Shown one piece after another: positions 54,352 to 63,267 of a stretch of 64,000 nucleotides of DNA (position 1 is the stretch's first letter; each line of letters begins with the position of its first letter). This DNA comes from JACDCA01 sp963810305 (GTDB lineage Bacteria; Acidobacteriota; Vicinamibacteria; Vicinamibacterales; 2-12-FULL-66-21), in assembly GCA_963810305.1 (NCBI GenBank), contig CAWEMY010000005.1, positions 310,001 through 374,000 of the forward strand. The letters are read 5' to 3'. The notes beneath the pieces are model-generated. The model did not search any database and had not been told where the DNA came from. It worked only from the letters and a program-made list of their open reading frames with translations. Both the position numbers and the translations under genes were made by a program.

Positions 54352-54424
54352 GGGCCCATAGCTCAATGGTTAGAGCCACCGGCTCATAACCGGTTCGTTC
54401 CAGGTTCGAGTCCTGGTGGGCCCA
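54352..54424 (+). tRNA. tRNA with CAU anticodon (Met, or Ile2 after lysidine modification)
   Basis: A perfect cloverleaf: acceptor GGGCCCA/TGGGCCC, D stem GCTC/GAGC, anticodon stem ACCGG/CCGGT with loop CTCATAA (anticodon CAT at 54385-54387), T stem CCAGG/CCTGG with TTCGAGT, discriminator A. The 3' CCA is not encoded. It is not initiator Met (normal first pair). The GGGCCC acceptor looks like tRNA-Ile2 (CAU read as AUA), but elongator Met cannot be excluded. Confidence 0.97.
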
Positions 54425-54454
54425 GCCTTCGCTCTCGTTTCAGGCGAAGGCTGG
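54422..54454 (+). terminator. Hairpin at the tRNA 3' end, terminator-like
   Basis: CCAGCCTTCGC (54422-54432) and GCGAAGGCTGG (54444-54454) form an 11-bp perfect stem with an 11-nt loop, starting in the last three bases of the tRNA. No T-run follows, so it may be a processing structure or a Rho-type stop site rather than a classic intrinsic terminator. Confidence 0.55.
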
Positions 54455-54477
54455 ATGTGCTGCGAACGGCTCCGATG

Positions 54478-54502
54478 GGCAGCCCTAAAGGGCTCGACTA
54501 CG
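54478..54502 (-). repeat. REP family A copy supplying the rpoD stop codon
   Basis: The minus strand reads ACGTAGTCGAGCCCTTTAGG and on to GCTGCCC: GTAG head plus palindrome AGCCCTttAGGGCT. The TAG at 54500-54498 is the rpoD stop. It is a single copy. Confidence 0.8.
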
Positions 54503-56210
54503 TTCTTCCCTCCAGGAACGCTTTCAGCTTCCGACTCCTCGAAGGATGGCGCAGCTTGCGCAGCGCTTTGGCCTCGATCTGACGAATACGTTCCCGGGTG
54601 ACGGCGAAGCTCTGGCCGACTTCCTCGAGCGTGTGCTCGCTGCCGTCGCCGACGCCAAACCGCATCTTGATCACTTTCTCTTCGCGCGGCGTGAGCGTCT
54701 TGAGGACGGCGTCGGTCTGCTCCTTCAGATTGAGGTTGATCACCGCATCGGACGGCGAGACCACCTGGCGATCCTCGATGAAGTCGCCAAGATGCGAATC
54801 CTCCTCCTCCCCGATCGGCGTCTCGAGTGAGATCGGCTCCTGCGCGATCTTGAGGACCTTGCGGACCTTGGACACCGGAATGTCCATGCGCTTGGCGATT
54901 TCTTCGGACGTCGGTTCGCGGCCAAGCTCCTGGACCAGCGCCCGCGACGTACGAATCAGCTTGTTGATCGTTTCGATCATGTGGACCGGGATACGGATGG
55001 TCCGCGCCTGGTCGGCGATCGCGCGCGTAATTGCCTGCCGGATCCACCACGTCGCATAGGTGGAGAACTTGTAGCCGCGACGGTACTCGAACTTGTCGAC
55101 CGCCTTCATCAAGCCGATGTTGCCTTCCTGAATCAGGTCGAGGAACTGAAGGCCACGGTTCGTGTACTTCTTCGCGATCGACACGACGAGACGGAGGTTG
55201 GCTTCGACGAGCTCCTTCTTGGCCTGTTCCGCCTGGATCTCGCCGCGCGCGATGGTCTCGAGGGTCCGCATCAACTGCTCGGGCGTCTCCTCGAGCTCCT
55301 CCGCCATCGTCCTCATCTGCGCCCGGACGTCTTTCTGACGCCTGACCAGCAGCTTCTTTTCTTCTTCCTTCAGCCGGCTCTTTCTTCCGGTCTTGGGATT
55401 GACCTGGCGCTCGATCTGATCGACCTCGCGCTTCAGCCGCATCACCCCCTCGACCCCCTCCTTGATCTGGTCGATCAGCCGGCGCTTCACCAGCTCGGTG
55501 AACTCGATCTTGCGGATCATCTTGGAGACGTCGACGCGGGCGCGCAGCGCCTCCCAGCGGGCCCGGCGGTACTTCCGCTTCTCCCGGGTCGTCTGTCCCC
55601 GCGGGATCTTTTCGAGCTTCTCTTTCGTTTTCTCGAGCGCCAGCCAGGCCTTGCGGACGTTGTCGATCTGCCGCAGGATCTGCCGCTTGCGGTCGTCGAT
55701 CTTCTCGTCGGTGATCTCCTCGTCATTGAAGATGACGAGCTCGCGCACGCTGCGCTCATCGGCACGGAGCTGATCGCCCATCGTCATGATCGCGCGGGCG
55801 GTTGTCGGAGTCCGGGAGATCGACTTGATGACCGCCAGCTTTCCACGCTCGATGCGTTTGGCGATCTCGACTTCACCTTCGCGCGTCAGGAGGGGAACCG
55901 TGCCCATCTCGCGCAGATACATGCGGACGGGATCGTTGGTCTTGTCGAGCGCGCCCGGCGTGAGATCGAGCTCGACTTCCTCGGCCCCTTCTCCGGTGCG
56001 ATCGAGAAGTTTCTCTTCCCGGTAGGTCTTCTCCGAGTCTACGACCTCGATACCGGCGCTGCTGAAAGTGCTGAACAGGTCGTCGAGCTCGTCTGACGAC
56101 GTGATGTCGGCAGGGAGGAGCTCGTTCACCTCGTCGTACAGCAGGTATCCCTTTTCTTTGCCGATGGAAATGAGCTGCCTCACTTCATCGTATTTTTCTT
56201 CGATCGACAA
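54498..56210 (-). CDS. rpoD: Principal sigma factor RpoD (sigma-70)
   Basis: 570 residues from TTG 56210, with AGGAG about nine bases upstream. Region 1.1 (YDEVRQLISIGKEKGYLLYDEVNELLP), region 1.2 (DPVRMYLREMGTVPLLTREGEVEIAKRIERG), a non-conserved insert, region 2 (VEANLRLVVSIAKKYTNRGLQFLDLIQEGNIGLMKAVDKFEYRRGYKFSTYATWWIRQAI), region 3 and region 4 (LTPREEKVIKMRFGVG...HTLEEVGQSFAVTRERIRQIEAKALRKLRHPSRS). It recognises TTGACA/TATAAT-type promoters, consistent with those seen at 20165 and 61598. It follows dnaG, as in the macromolecular-synthesis operon. Confidence 0.97.
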   Translation of the reverse strand: MSIEEKYDEVRQLISIGKEKGYLLYDEVNELLPADITSSDELDDLFSTFSSAGIEVVDSEKTYREEKLLDRTGEGAEEVELDLTPGALDKTNDPVRMYLREMGTVPLLTREGEVEIAKRIERGKLAVIKSISRTPTTARAIMTMGDQLRADERSVRELVIFNDEEITDEKIDDRKRQILRQIDNVRKAWLALEKTKEKLEKIPRGQTTREKRKYRRARWEALRARVDVSKMIRKIEFTELVKRRLIDQIKEGVEGVMRLKREVDQIERQVNPKTGRKSRLKEEEKKLLVRRQKDVRAQMRTMAEELEETPEQLMRTLETIARGEIQAEQAKKELVEANLRLVVSIAKKYTNRGLQFLDLIQEGNIGLMKAVDKFEYRRGYKFSTYATWWIRQAITRAIADQARTIRIPVHMIETINKLIRTSRALVQELGREPTSEEIAKRMDIPVSKVRKVLKIAQEPISLETPIGEEEDSHLGDFIEDRQVVSPSDAVINLNLKEQTDAVLKTLTPREEKVIKMRFGVGDGSEHTLEEVGQSFAVTRERIRQIEAKALRKLRHPSRSRKLKAFLEGRT

Positions 56211-56253
56211 CGCGTTGCTCTCCTATCTAAAACGGGGACCCCATCGCCTAACG

Positions 56254-56388
56254 CCGTAGTCCAGCCCTTCAGCTGCTCAGTCTCACCGTGGTCCAGCCCC
56301 AGGGCTGCTTCAGTCTCACTCGTAGTCCAGCCCTTCAGGGCTGCTTCAGTCTCACTCGTAGTCCAGCCCTTCAGGGCTGCTTCAGTCA
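56254..56388 (+). repeat. REP family A tandem array (four units) between dnaG and rpoD
   Basis: Units begin at 56254, 56287, 56321 and 56357; the last two are 36-bp-spaced CGTAGTCCAGCCCTTCAGGG-CTGCTTCAGTCTCACT. The array starts at the dnaG stop codon (TGA at 56384-56382 lies in its last unit) and fills the spacer to rpoD. The 36-bp period equals that of the ftsZ array, but the linker sequence differs. Confidence 0.9.
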
Positions 56389-58148
56389 TTGAAAGCTTCG
56401 ATCCGGCGCAGAAGGTCCTGCTTCCGGGTCCAGAGGGTCACGATTTCGTCCTCGTAACTCGCTGCCCCCTCCTCCTGAAGGCGATCGATTTCGCGCTGCA
56501 CCGCCGCACGCTCGCGATCGAAACGCCGTTTTTTGAGTGTTCGGACGCAATCGGCCGGGTCTGCCGGGGCGCTGGGCGGTCGGCTGATTTCCTCGACCAG
56601 GCCTGCCTCCCCCTTGGTTAGACGCTCCAAAAGCGTCGTTGGTAAGGCCTCGGAGGGCATTCCCTGCAGGGATTGGGCCTGTCGAAGGATCGCTTCGGCC
56701 GCCAGCCCGCTCAGATCGTCATTGTCGAGCTCCAGCAGCGCCTCCATTGCCTCGGCCGGATTGTGCAGAAACGCCCAGATCAGGCCTTTTTCCGCCTGTT
56801 TTACCTGCCCTGCGACCGGCAGCTTGCGCTCTTCGACAGCTGTCTGCCGATGCACGGCCGCTTTTCGAATCTCGGCGCGGACCACCTCTTCGGTAATACG
56901 CGCCTTGTGAGCGAGTCGATCGGCGAAACTGTCGCGCGCGGCGGCGTCCGGGATCCGTGCAGCGACTGTCAGCATCCGGCCGAGAAACTCCCGTCGGCTG
57001 TCGTCCTTCGCGAAGTCATGTTCGGCCGCGGTCCGGTCCAGCAGATAGTCCAGGTATTGCCGCGAATTGCGCAGCTTTTCCTGGTAGGCGGCGCCCCCAG
57101 ATTTCCTGATGAAATTATCGGGGTCGTCTCCCGCCGGCAGCATTGCCACATTGACCTGAAAGCCTTCCGCCACGAGCAATTCGGACGAGCGCGCCGCCGC
57201 TCCCTGGCCTGCAGCATCAGGATCGAAGCTGAGGACGACTTTGGACGCGAATCGTTTCAGTAGCCGCGCCTGCATGGGGGTCAAGGCGGTTCCTGAGGAG
57301 GCCACCACGTTCGAGATGCCGGCCTGCAGCGCCTGCGCGACGTCGAAATAGCCTTCCACCATGACCGCGTACTTCGCCTTGGCAATCGCCGCCCGGCTCA
57401 AGTGAAGGCCGTATAGCGTCCTGCCCTTGACGTAGATCGGTGTTTCCGGCGAGTTCAGGTACTTCGGCTGTTGGCCGCTTTCCATCGCGCGACCGCCGAA
57501 TGCGACGATGGCGCCGTTGTCGCGATGGATCGGGATCATCATCCGGTTTCGGAACCGGTCGGCGACCGTCCCGTCGTCACGTTGAACGACCAGTCCGGAT
57601 CTGGCGAGCAGCGCTGGCGCAAAGCCCTCCTTGATCAACCGCGCCTTGAGACCGTCGCGGGTTGCCGGCGCGTAGCCGATCCCGAGCAGTTCGATCGTCG
57701 CCTCAACCACGTCGCGCTCTTTCAGTTGCCGTCTCGCCACCGCGCCGGCCGGTGATTCGAGCTGCTCCCGGAACCACGCCGCGGCCACCTCGTGCGTCTT
57801 CAGCAGCGCTTCGCGATCCCGGTTCGCTTCCGCGTCTTCCTTCGTGCCTTCCGTTTCGGGGACCGGGAGACCGACGCGGGTCGCCAGCTGTCGGACTGCC
57901 TCAGGGAATGGCAGCTTGTCGTAAAGCTCGATGAACTTGATGACGTCACCGGCTACGCCGCAGCCGAAACACTTGAAATACCCCTTGTCGCCGTGGACGT
58001 TGAACGACGGCGTTTTCTCGCCGTGGAAGGGGCAGAGACCTTTCCACGAACTCCCGGCCCGCCGCAGCGGGACGCGCTCCTGCACGATCTGCACGATGTC
58101 CGCGTGCGACTTCAGGTCGTCGATGAACGACGCGGGGAAGAGGGCCAT
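56382..58148 (-). CDS. dnaG: DNA primase DnaG
   Basis: 588 residues from ATG 58148. Zinc domain LCPFHGEKTPSF...YFKCFGCGVAGD (CxxH...CxxC), catalytic N-domain, TOPRIM with VMVEGYFDVAQALQAG (Glu) and LSFDPDAAGQGAA (DxD), and a C-terminal helical helicase-binding domain. It makes RNA primers for replication. It lies between mutS2 and rpoD on one strand; there is no rpsU. Tandem REP units start at its stop codon. Confidence 0.97.
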   Translation of the reverse strand: MALFPASFIDDLKSHADIVQIVQERVPLRRAGSSWKGLCPFHGEKTPSFNVHGDKGYFKCFGCGVAGDVIKFIELYDKLPFPEAVRQLATRVGLPVPETEGTKEDAEANRDREALLKTHEVAAAWFREQLESPAGAVARRQLKERDVVEATIELLGIGYAPATRDGLKARLIKEGFAPALLARSGLVVQRDDGTVADRFRNRMMIPIHRDNGAIVAFGGRAMESGQQPKYLNSPETPIYVKGRTLYGLHLSRAAIAKAKYAVMVEGYFDVAQALQAGISNVVASSGTALTPMQARLLKRFASKVVLSFDPDAAGQGAAARSSELLVAEGFQVNVAMLPAGDDPDNFIRKSGGAAYQEKLRNSRQYLDYLLDRTAAEHDFAKDDSRREFLGRMLTVAARIPDAAARDSFADRLAHKARITEEVVRAEIRKAAVHRQTAVEERKLPVAGQVKQAEKGLIWAFLHNPAEAMEALLELDNDDLSGLAAEAILRQAQSLQGMPSEALPTTLLERLTKGEAGLVEEISRPPSAPADPADCVRTLKKRRFDRERAAVQREIDRLQEEGAASYEDEIVTLWTRKQDLLRRIEAFND

Positions 58149-58150
58149 AT

Positions 58151-58177
58151 GTAGGGGCGGTTCGCGAACCGCCCTAG
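58151..58177. repeat. GTAG-headed hairpin (REP family B) supplying the mutS2 stop codon
   Basis: GTAGGGGCGGTTCGCGAACC-GCCCTAG is a near-perfect palindrome with a 10-bp or longer stem. On the minus strand its CTAG end gives the TAG stop of mutS2 (58176-58174). It sits two bases from the dnaG start codon, so the hairpin could affect dnaG translation. Confidence 0.75.
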
Positions 58178-60676
58178 TCCTTCAGCTCCACAACCGTAGC
58201 GCCGCCGGCGCCCTGATTCTCGGGCGCCGGTCCGAAGTGAGCGACGAGCGGGTGTACCTTCAGAAATTCCGCCACCGCCCGGCGCAGCTGTCCGGTGCCG
58301 TAACCATGGACAATCCTCAAGCTCTTGGTCTCAGTGATCAGCGATTCATCCAGGAATTTTTCCAGACGGCGCAGCGCCTCGTCCACGTTATTGCCAATGA
58401 GATTCAGCTCGGTCAGCGAACCGGATCGGGGCTGAAGGTCGACGTTGATGTGGACGCGTGACGGCTGCGCGGCGACGGCGGAGGCGCTGGTGACGACGCG
58501 CAGCTCGTCGATCTTTGCGCGCAAACGCTTGCCGCGGACGTCGACTTCGGCTGAGCCGTCGTGCACCGATTGGACGACGCCTTCGAGGCCGAGTGCGCCG
58601 ACGATAACCCGATCGCCGACCGCGGCGCGACGCTGATCGACCGGTGCGATTGAGATCGGAGGCTGCACCGGCGCGCGCAGGCGTTCGCCGATCTGATCGA
58701 TCAAGGCGCGGGCGTCGGTGCGCGCTGCTCCCGTCTGGCCCGTCGGGATCAGCCGCGGCGCCATCCGGCGCTCCGCATCCGCCGCGAGCCGTTCGGTCTT
58801 GACCTTCAGGTCCTCGACGACGGCGTCGATTTCGCGTTTCGCGTCGCGAAGCCGCTCTTCGATCTTTTCATTGAGCCGCTGCCTGAACGTCTCTTCTCGA
58901 TTCTTGAGATCCTGTTCGCGGCTGTGGAGCTTTGCCGCAGTCTCATCGAGCGTCTGGCGCTCTCGGGCCGCGAGCCGGTGCTCGTGCTCGAGCGCCTGAC
59001 GGTCCTTCTCGACCCGAGCCAGGTGCTCGGCGAGCTGCGTCTCCCGCTCGCTTCTGTACGAGCGAGCCTGTTCGATGATCGCCGGGGGCATCCCCAGGCG
59101 TGTCGCGATCTCCAGCGCAAGACTGCTCCCGGGCGATCCGTAGTTGAGCCGGTAGGTCGGCGCGAAGGTCTGTGGGTCGAAACCGAAACCCGCCGGCACG
59201 ACGCCTTCCGTGGTCGCGGCGTACGTTTTCAATGAGTCGTAGTGCGTGGTGGCCACCGCCATCGCTCCGCGCTTGCGAAACTGGTCGATCATCGCCATCG
59301 CGAGTGCACCCCCCTCGACGGGGTCGGTCCCGGCACCGGCTTCATCGAGCAGCACCAGTGCGGGCAGATCGAGCGACGCATTCATTTCGACGACATTGCG
59401 GATGTGTGCCGAGAAGGTACTGAGGCTTGCCGAGATCGACTGTTCGTCGCCAATGTCCGCAAACACACACTTGAACACCGGCACCTGCGAGCCTTCTGCG
59501 GCCGGAATCAACAACCCCGCCTGCGCCATCAGGGAGAGAAGCCCGGCGGTCTTGAGCGCAACGGTCTTCCCGCCGGTATTCGGTCCCGTGATCACCAGCA
59601 CACTCACCGGGGGAATGAGCAGGATATCCACCGGAACGGGGCTGGGGGCCAGGCTGGGGCTCGGGGGCTCGGGGCTCGGGGCTCGGGGCTCGGGGAGGGC
59701 ACGGAGCGATCTCACCAGCGTCCGACAAGCGACGACGCACGGCTGGAATCAGCAGTGGATGACGTGACCCGCGCAGCTCGAGGCGGCCGTCTTCGGCGAG
59801 CTTCGGCGCGATGCCGTCGATCGCGAGCGAGAACTGGGCACGCGCCTGCAGGACGTCGAATTCGGTGGCAGCCGCGACAGTGCCCTCGAGATCGGTCTCC
59901 CTGCGCCGAAACGCATCGGTCAGGGCCAGGAGAATTCGCCGGACTTCTTCCGCCTCCTGCTGTTCGAGCGCGACGATGTCGTTGTTGATCTCGACCGTGC
60001 TGAGCGGCTCGAGAAACAGGCTGGCGCCGCTGCCGGAGCTGCCGTGGACGATGCCCGGGATCGCAGAGCGGTGTTCGGAGCGAACGACCAGCACGTAGCG
60101 GCCGTTTCGATCGGTCACGATCTGCTGCTGCAGGTACTTCGCGGTGTCCTTGCCGCGCAGATAGGACTCGAGCGTCCCGCGCAGCCGCGTGCGCTGCTTG
60201 CGCAGCCTGTCCCTGATCCCCCGCAGCTCGCCGCTCGCATCGTCCACCACCTCGCCGGCGGGGTCGATCTTGCGGCGGACGTCCGCGATCTCAGTTTCGA
60301 AGGAGGCGACACTATCGGCGATGGCGCGGAGAATAGGGAAGGATGCGCGCGCGCGCCGCACGCCAGCGGCGGCCGAATCCACTGACGCAAGAAACGTGGT
60401 GAGCGTCACCAGCTGTGTGGAGTCGAGGGGCCGTCCTTCTACTCCAAGCCCGGCAAGGATCTCGTCGAATTCCGCTGTCGCTCGAAGCGCGATCTGGTTG
60501 TCAGCGAGAAAGCGTGCGGTTTCCGCAGTCGCCGCCAGTGCCCGCCCCACCGCGGGGCGATCGGTCAGCGGCGCAAGCGCGTCCAGCCGCGCCGCGCCCA
60601 TGGGCGTCTGCGCGTATCCGGAGACGACACGAACGATGCGATCGAATTCGAGCGCGCGCAGGGTACCAGCGTGCAT
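58174..60676 (-). CDS. mutS2: MutS2 endonuclease/ATPase, frameshift at a G-run (59663-59667)
   Basis: N-terminal clamp (MHAGTLRALEFDRIVRVVSGYAQTPMGAARL), core with GRYVLVVRSEHRSAIPGIVHGSSGSGASLFLEP, ATPase with VLVITGPNTGGKTVALKTAG (Walker A), LVLLDEAGAGTDPVEGGALA (Walker B) and ATTHY, a coiled coil, and a Smr nuclease domain at the end (LRIVHGYGTGQLRRAVAEFL, GATVVELKD). MutS2 limits recombination or rescues stalled ribosomes. The two halves are in different frames, joined inside a CTCGGGG heptamer run between core and ATPase; removing one G from the five-G unit restores 833 residues (APSPSLAPSPVPVDILLIPPV). Confidence 0.93.
59653..59696. repeat. CTCGGGG heptamer tandem repeat inside mutS2
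   Basis: About five consecutive CTCGGGG-type units, the first with an extra G (CTCGGGGG). The unit length of 7 is not a multiple of 3, so gain or loss of a unit shifts the reading frame. Coding product is a Pro/Ser/Ala/Glu linker. Confidence 0.85.
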
Positions 60677-60720
60677 CTGGATGAAGAAGGGTGGACCGAC
60701 TGCCGTCAGGGCAATCGTTA

Positions 60721-60726
60721 ACTATA
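60721..60726 (-). promoter_or_regulatory. Possible -10 box for mutS2-dnaG-rpoD
   Basis: TATAGT on the minus strand lies 45 bp before the mutS2 ATG. The matching -35 region (GATGAG) is weak, so this is tentative. Confidence 0.3.
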
Positions 60727-60783
60727 GCCCAGAACGTCATCGGCTCATCGGTCTATCGGTTAACCGACTCTATCGATCGGCGG

Positions 60784-60820
60784 ATTGGCCGGCGATAGGC
60801 CGGCCTAGGCCGATCCCTAC
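60784..60820 (-). repeat. GTAG-headed hairpin (REP family B) supplying the larB stop codon
   Basis: On the minus strand TGTAGGGATCGGCCTAGGCC-GGCCTATCGCCGGCC. The TAG at 60819-60817 is the larB stop; two nested palindromes (GGCCTAGGCC and GGCCGGC/GCCGGCC) follow. It precedes the mutS2 promoter region. Confidence 0.7.
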
Positions 60821-61575
60821 AGGTGGTTGATGGAACTGGCGATCGCGGCCGCCCCGAAGCCGTTGTCGATATTGACCACCGAGACTCCGCTGGCGCAGCT
60901 ATTCAACATGGCGAGCAAGGCGGTGATCCCGCCGAAGCTGGCGCCATAGCCGACGCTCGTCGGCACGGCGATAACCGGAACGTCGACGAGGCCACCGACG
61001 ACGCTCGGGAGCGCCCCCTCCATGCCGGCGACGACGATCACGACCCGGGCTGCGGTCAGACGGTCGTGCACGGCCAGCACCCGGTGCAGCCCCGCAACTC
61101 CCACGTCATAAAGGCGATCCACCGTATTGCCCATCGTCTCGGCACAAATTGCCGCCTCCTCGGCGACGGGGAGGTCGGCCGTGCCGGCGGCGGCGATGGC
61201 GACCGTGCCTTTGCCTGGGGGCGGATCGGCCAACCGAACGGTGATCGTGCGCGCAGTGTCGTGGAAAGCTGCGCTCGGCACGCGGATCTGGACCGCCCGG
61301 TGGGCTTCGGCGGTGGTTCGCGTGACCAGCAGGTTCTGGCCCGCGGCGACGATTCGTTCGGAAATTATGGCTATTTGCTCGGGACTCTTGCCGGGGCCGA
61401 AGACGACCTCCGGGAACCCCTGGCGAATGGACCGGTGGTGGTCGACCCGGGCAAAACCAAGATCCTCGAACGGGGCGTGGCGCAGGAATTGAAGGAGGCG
61501 GGCATGCGCGGCCTCAGGCGTTATTGCCCCGGCTTGGACCTGATCGAGCATGCCTTTGAGTTCGAGCCGCGTCAT
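60817..61575 (-). CDS. larB: LarB, pyridinium-3,5-biscarboxylic acid mononucleotide synthase
   Basis: 252 residues. The PurE-like fold is visible: LGFARVDHHRSIRQGFPEVVFGPGKSPEQI, VAIAAAGTADLPVAEEAAICAE, VVIVVAGMEGALPSVVGGLVDVPVIAVPTSVGYGASFGGI and LLAMLNSCASGVSVVNIDNGFGAA. LarB carboxylates nicotinic acid adenine dinucleotide in the first step of the nickel-pincer cofactor pathway. larC and larE are not in the window. It is divergent from the GT2 gene at 61662. Confidence 0.94.
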   Translation of the reverse strand: MTRLELKGMLDQVQAGAITPEAAHARLLQFLRHAPFEDLGFARVDHHRSIRQGFPEVVFGPGKSPEQIAIISERIVAAGQNLLVTRTTAEAHRAVQIRVPSAAFHDTARTITVRLADPPPGKGTVAIAAAGTADLPVAEEAAICAETMGNTVDRLYDVGVAGLHRVLAVHDRLTAARVVIVVAGMEGALPSVVGGLVDVPVIAVPTSVGYGASFGGITALLAMLNSCASGVSVVNIDNGFGAAAIASSINHL

Positions 61576-61597
61576 CGAGGCAAGCTATTGAGGCGAA

Positions 61598-61627
61598 TTG
61601 ACTTCCAGCTCAGCCGACACCTACAAT
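61598..61627 (+). promoter_or_regulatory. Promoter of the processive GT2 gene
   Basis: TTGACT (61598-61603) and TACAAT (61622-61627) separated by 18 bp, 35 bp before the ATG at 61662. Good sigma-70 match and the same 18-bp spacing as the dcw promoter. Confidence 0.65.
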
Positions 61628-61661
61628 AGTCGATTGTGCCGTGTGACCGATTCATGTCCGT

Positions 61662-63159
61662 ATGAACTTCACTGAGACATTAATACTCGTCGTTTATTTC
61701 TTTGTACTGAGCATGCTGGCCATTTACGGCTGGCACCGCTACTACCTTGTTTATCTTTACATGAAGAACAAGGACCAGGTGCCGCCCGCGCCGCCGCCGT
61801 TGACGGTTCTGCCCCGAGTAACGGTCCAGCTTCCGATCTTCAACGAGATGTACGTCGCCGACCGGCTGATCGCCTCGGTCTGCGAGCTGGACTACCCCAA
61901 GGATCTGCTGCAGATACAGGTCCTCGACGACTCGACCGACGAAACGACGGGGATTGCCGAACTGGCGGTCCGGAGGCACGCGGGGCGCGGATTCGACATT
62001 CAGTACCTCCACCGGGTGGATCGCACCGGCTACAAGGCGGGGGCGCTCGAGGAAGGCCTCCGCGAGGCCACCGGAGAGTTCATCGCGATCTTCGATGCCG
62101 ACTTCACGCCGTCGTCGGACTTCCTGATGCGGACGCTGCCGTACTTCGCGACCGACCCCAAGGTGGCGATGGTGCAGGCCCGATGGGGTCATATCAACCA
62201 GGATTACTCGCTGCTCACGAAGATCCAGTCGATGCTGCTCGACGCGCACTTCGTTCTCGAGCACGGCGGTCGAAACCGGGCCGGTTGCTTCTTCAATTTC
62301 AACGGCACCGCGGGGATCTGGCGCCGGGAAGCGATCCCGGACGCCGGTGGGTGGCAGCACGACACGCTGACCGAGGACCTGGATCTGAGTTATCGCGCGC
62401 AACTCCGCGGCTGGCGCTTCATCTTCCTGGCGGATCTGGTTGCCCCGGCTGAAGTGCCGGTCGAAATGAACTCGTTCAAGTCGCAGCAGCACCGCTGGGC
62501 CAAGGGTTCGATCCAGACGTGCATGAAGCTGCTGCCGGCGATCCTGCGGTCGAATCAGCCGCTGTCGCGTCAAGGCGGAGGCCTTCTTCCATCTGTCGGC
62601 AAACTTCAATTACCTGCTGATGTCGGTGCTGTCGATCCTGATGTTCCCCGCGATGTACGTGCGGTACAGCATGGGATGGACGGAGATGCTGCTGATCGAC
62701 ATCCCGCTCTTCGCGGCGGCAACGTTGTCGTTCTGCAATTTCTACATGGTGTCGCAGCGTGAGTTGTATCCCGACTGGAAGTCCCGTCTGAAGTACCTGC
62801 CGTTCCTGATGTCGATCGGGATCGGCCTCTGCGTCAACAACACCCGCGCGGTCTTCGAGGCGGTGTTTGGCAAGCAGAGCGAGTTTGAGCGGACGCCGAA
62901 GTACGGCATCGAGCGTCAGAGCGACGAGTGGGTGGGGAAGAAGTACCATCAGTCGGTCGGCATCCAGCCGCTGGTCGAGCTCGCCCTCGGGCTCTATTTC
63001 ACCGCCACGGTCTTCTACGCGCTCACCAACGGCATCTACGCCACGATCCCGTTCCTGATGCTCTTCCAGGTGGGCTTCCTCTACACCGGCCTGCTGTCGA
63101 TCATGCAGCAGTTCACGGGTGAGGACATGATGCTCACTGGGCCGGAGGTAGCCAAGTAG
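61662..63159 (+). CDS. Processive membrane GT2 (cellulose synthase/ceramide glucosyltransferase-like), frameshift near 62571
   Basis: An N-terminal helix (about 5-25), then the GT-A core: RVTVQLPIFNEMYVADRLI, QVLDDSTDET, VDRTGYKAGALEEGL, AIFDADFTPSSDFL (DxD), NFNGTAGIWRREAI, TEDLDLSYRAQLRGW (TED) and QQHRWAKGSIQ (QxxRW), the signature of processive beta-glycosyltransferases. After SNQPLS the frame breaks; dropping one base gives VKAEAFFHLSANFNYLLMSVLS and the C-terminal helices up to TAG at 63157, 498 residues in all. It may make an exopolysaccharide or a glycolipid; there is no PilZ domain. Confidence 0.92.
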
Positions 63160-63171
63160 ACTCCGGCCTGT

Positions 63172-63250
63172 CAACTCCTAACTCCTAACTTCTAACTCCT
63201 AACCTCCGTTACTCTCAGTTTAGGAGTTAGGAATTAGGAGTTAGGAGTTG
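63172..63250. repeat. Inverted repeat of TTAGGAGT words
   Basis: Two 31-nt arms (63172-63202 and 63220-63250) are reverse complements with two mismatches and a 17-nt loop. Each arm is four TTAGGAGT/TTAGGAAT-type words of 7-8 nt. It lies between the GT2 stop and citrate synthase. It could terminate transcription, though no U-tract follows. Confidence 0.85.
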
Positions 63251-63267
63251 TCACGTACAATCGAAGT

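Noticed and set aside
54498..60676. mutS2-dnaG-rpoD as a phage or island segment
   Set aside because: All three are full-length housekeeping genes in a common bacterial order; the tRNA next to them has no integrase or attachment-site duplication.
63172..63250. Telomere-like TTAGGAGT repeats
   Set aside because: Only four words per arm, in inverted orientation between two ordinary genes in mid-sequence; not a replicon end.
63256..63261. TACAAT as a firm promoter for citrate synthase
   Set aside because: No -35 at the right distance and it lies seven bases from the ATG; kept only as a remark.
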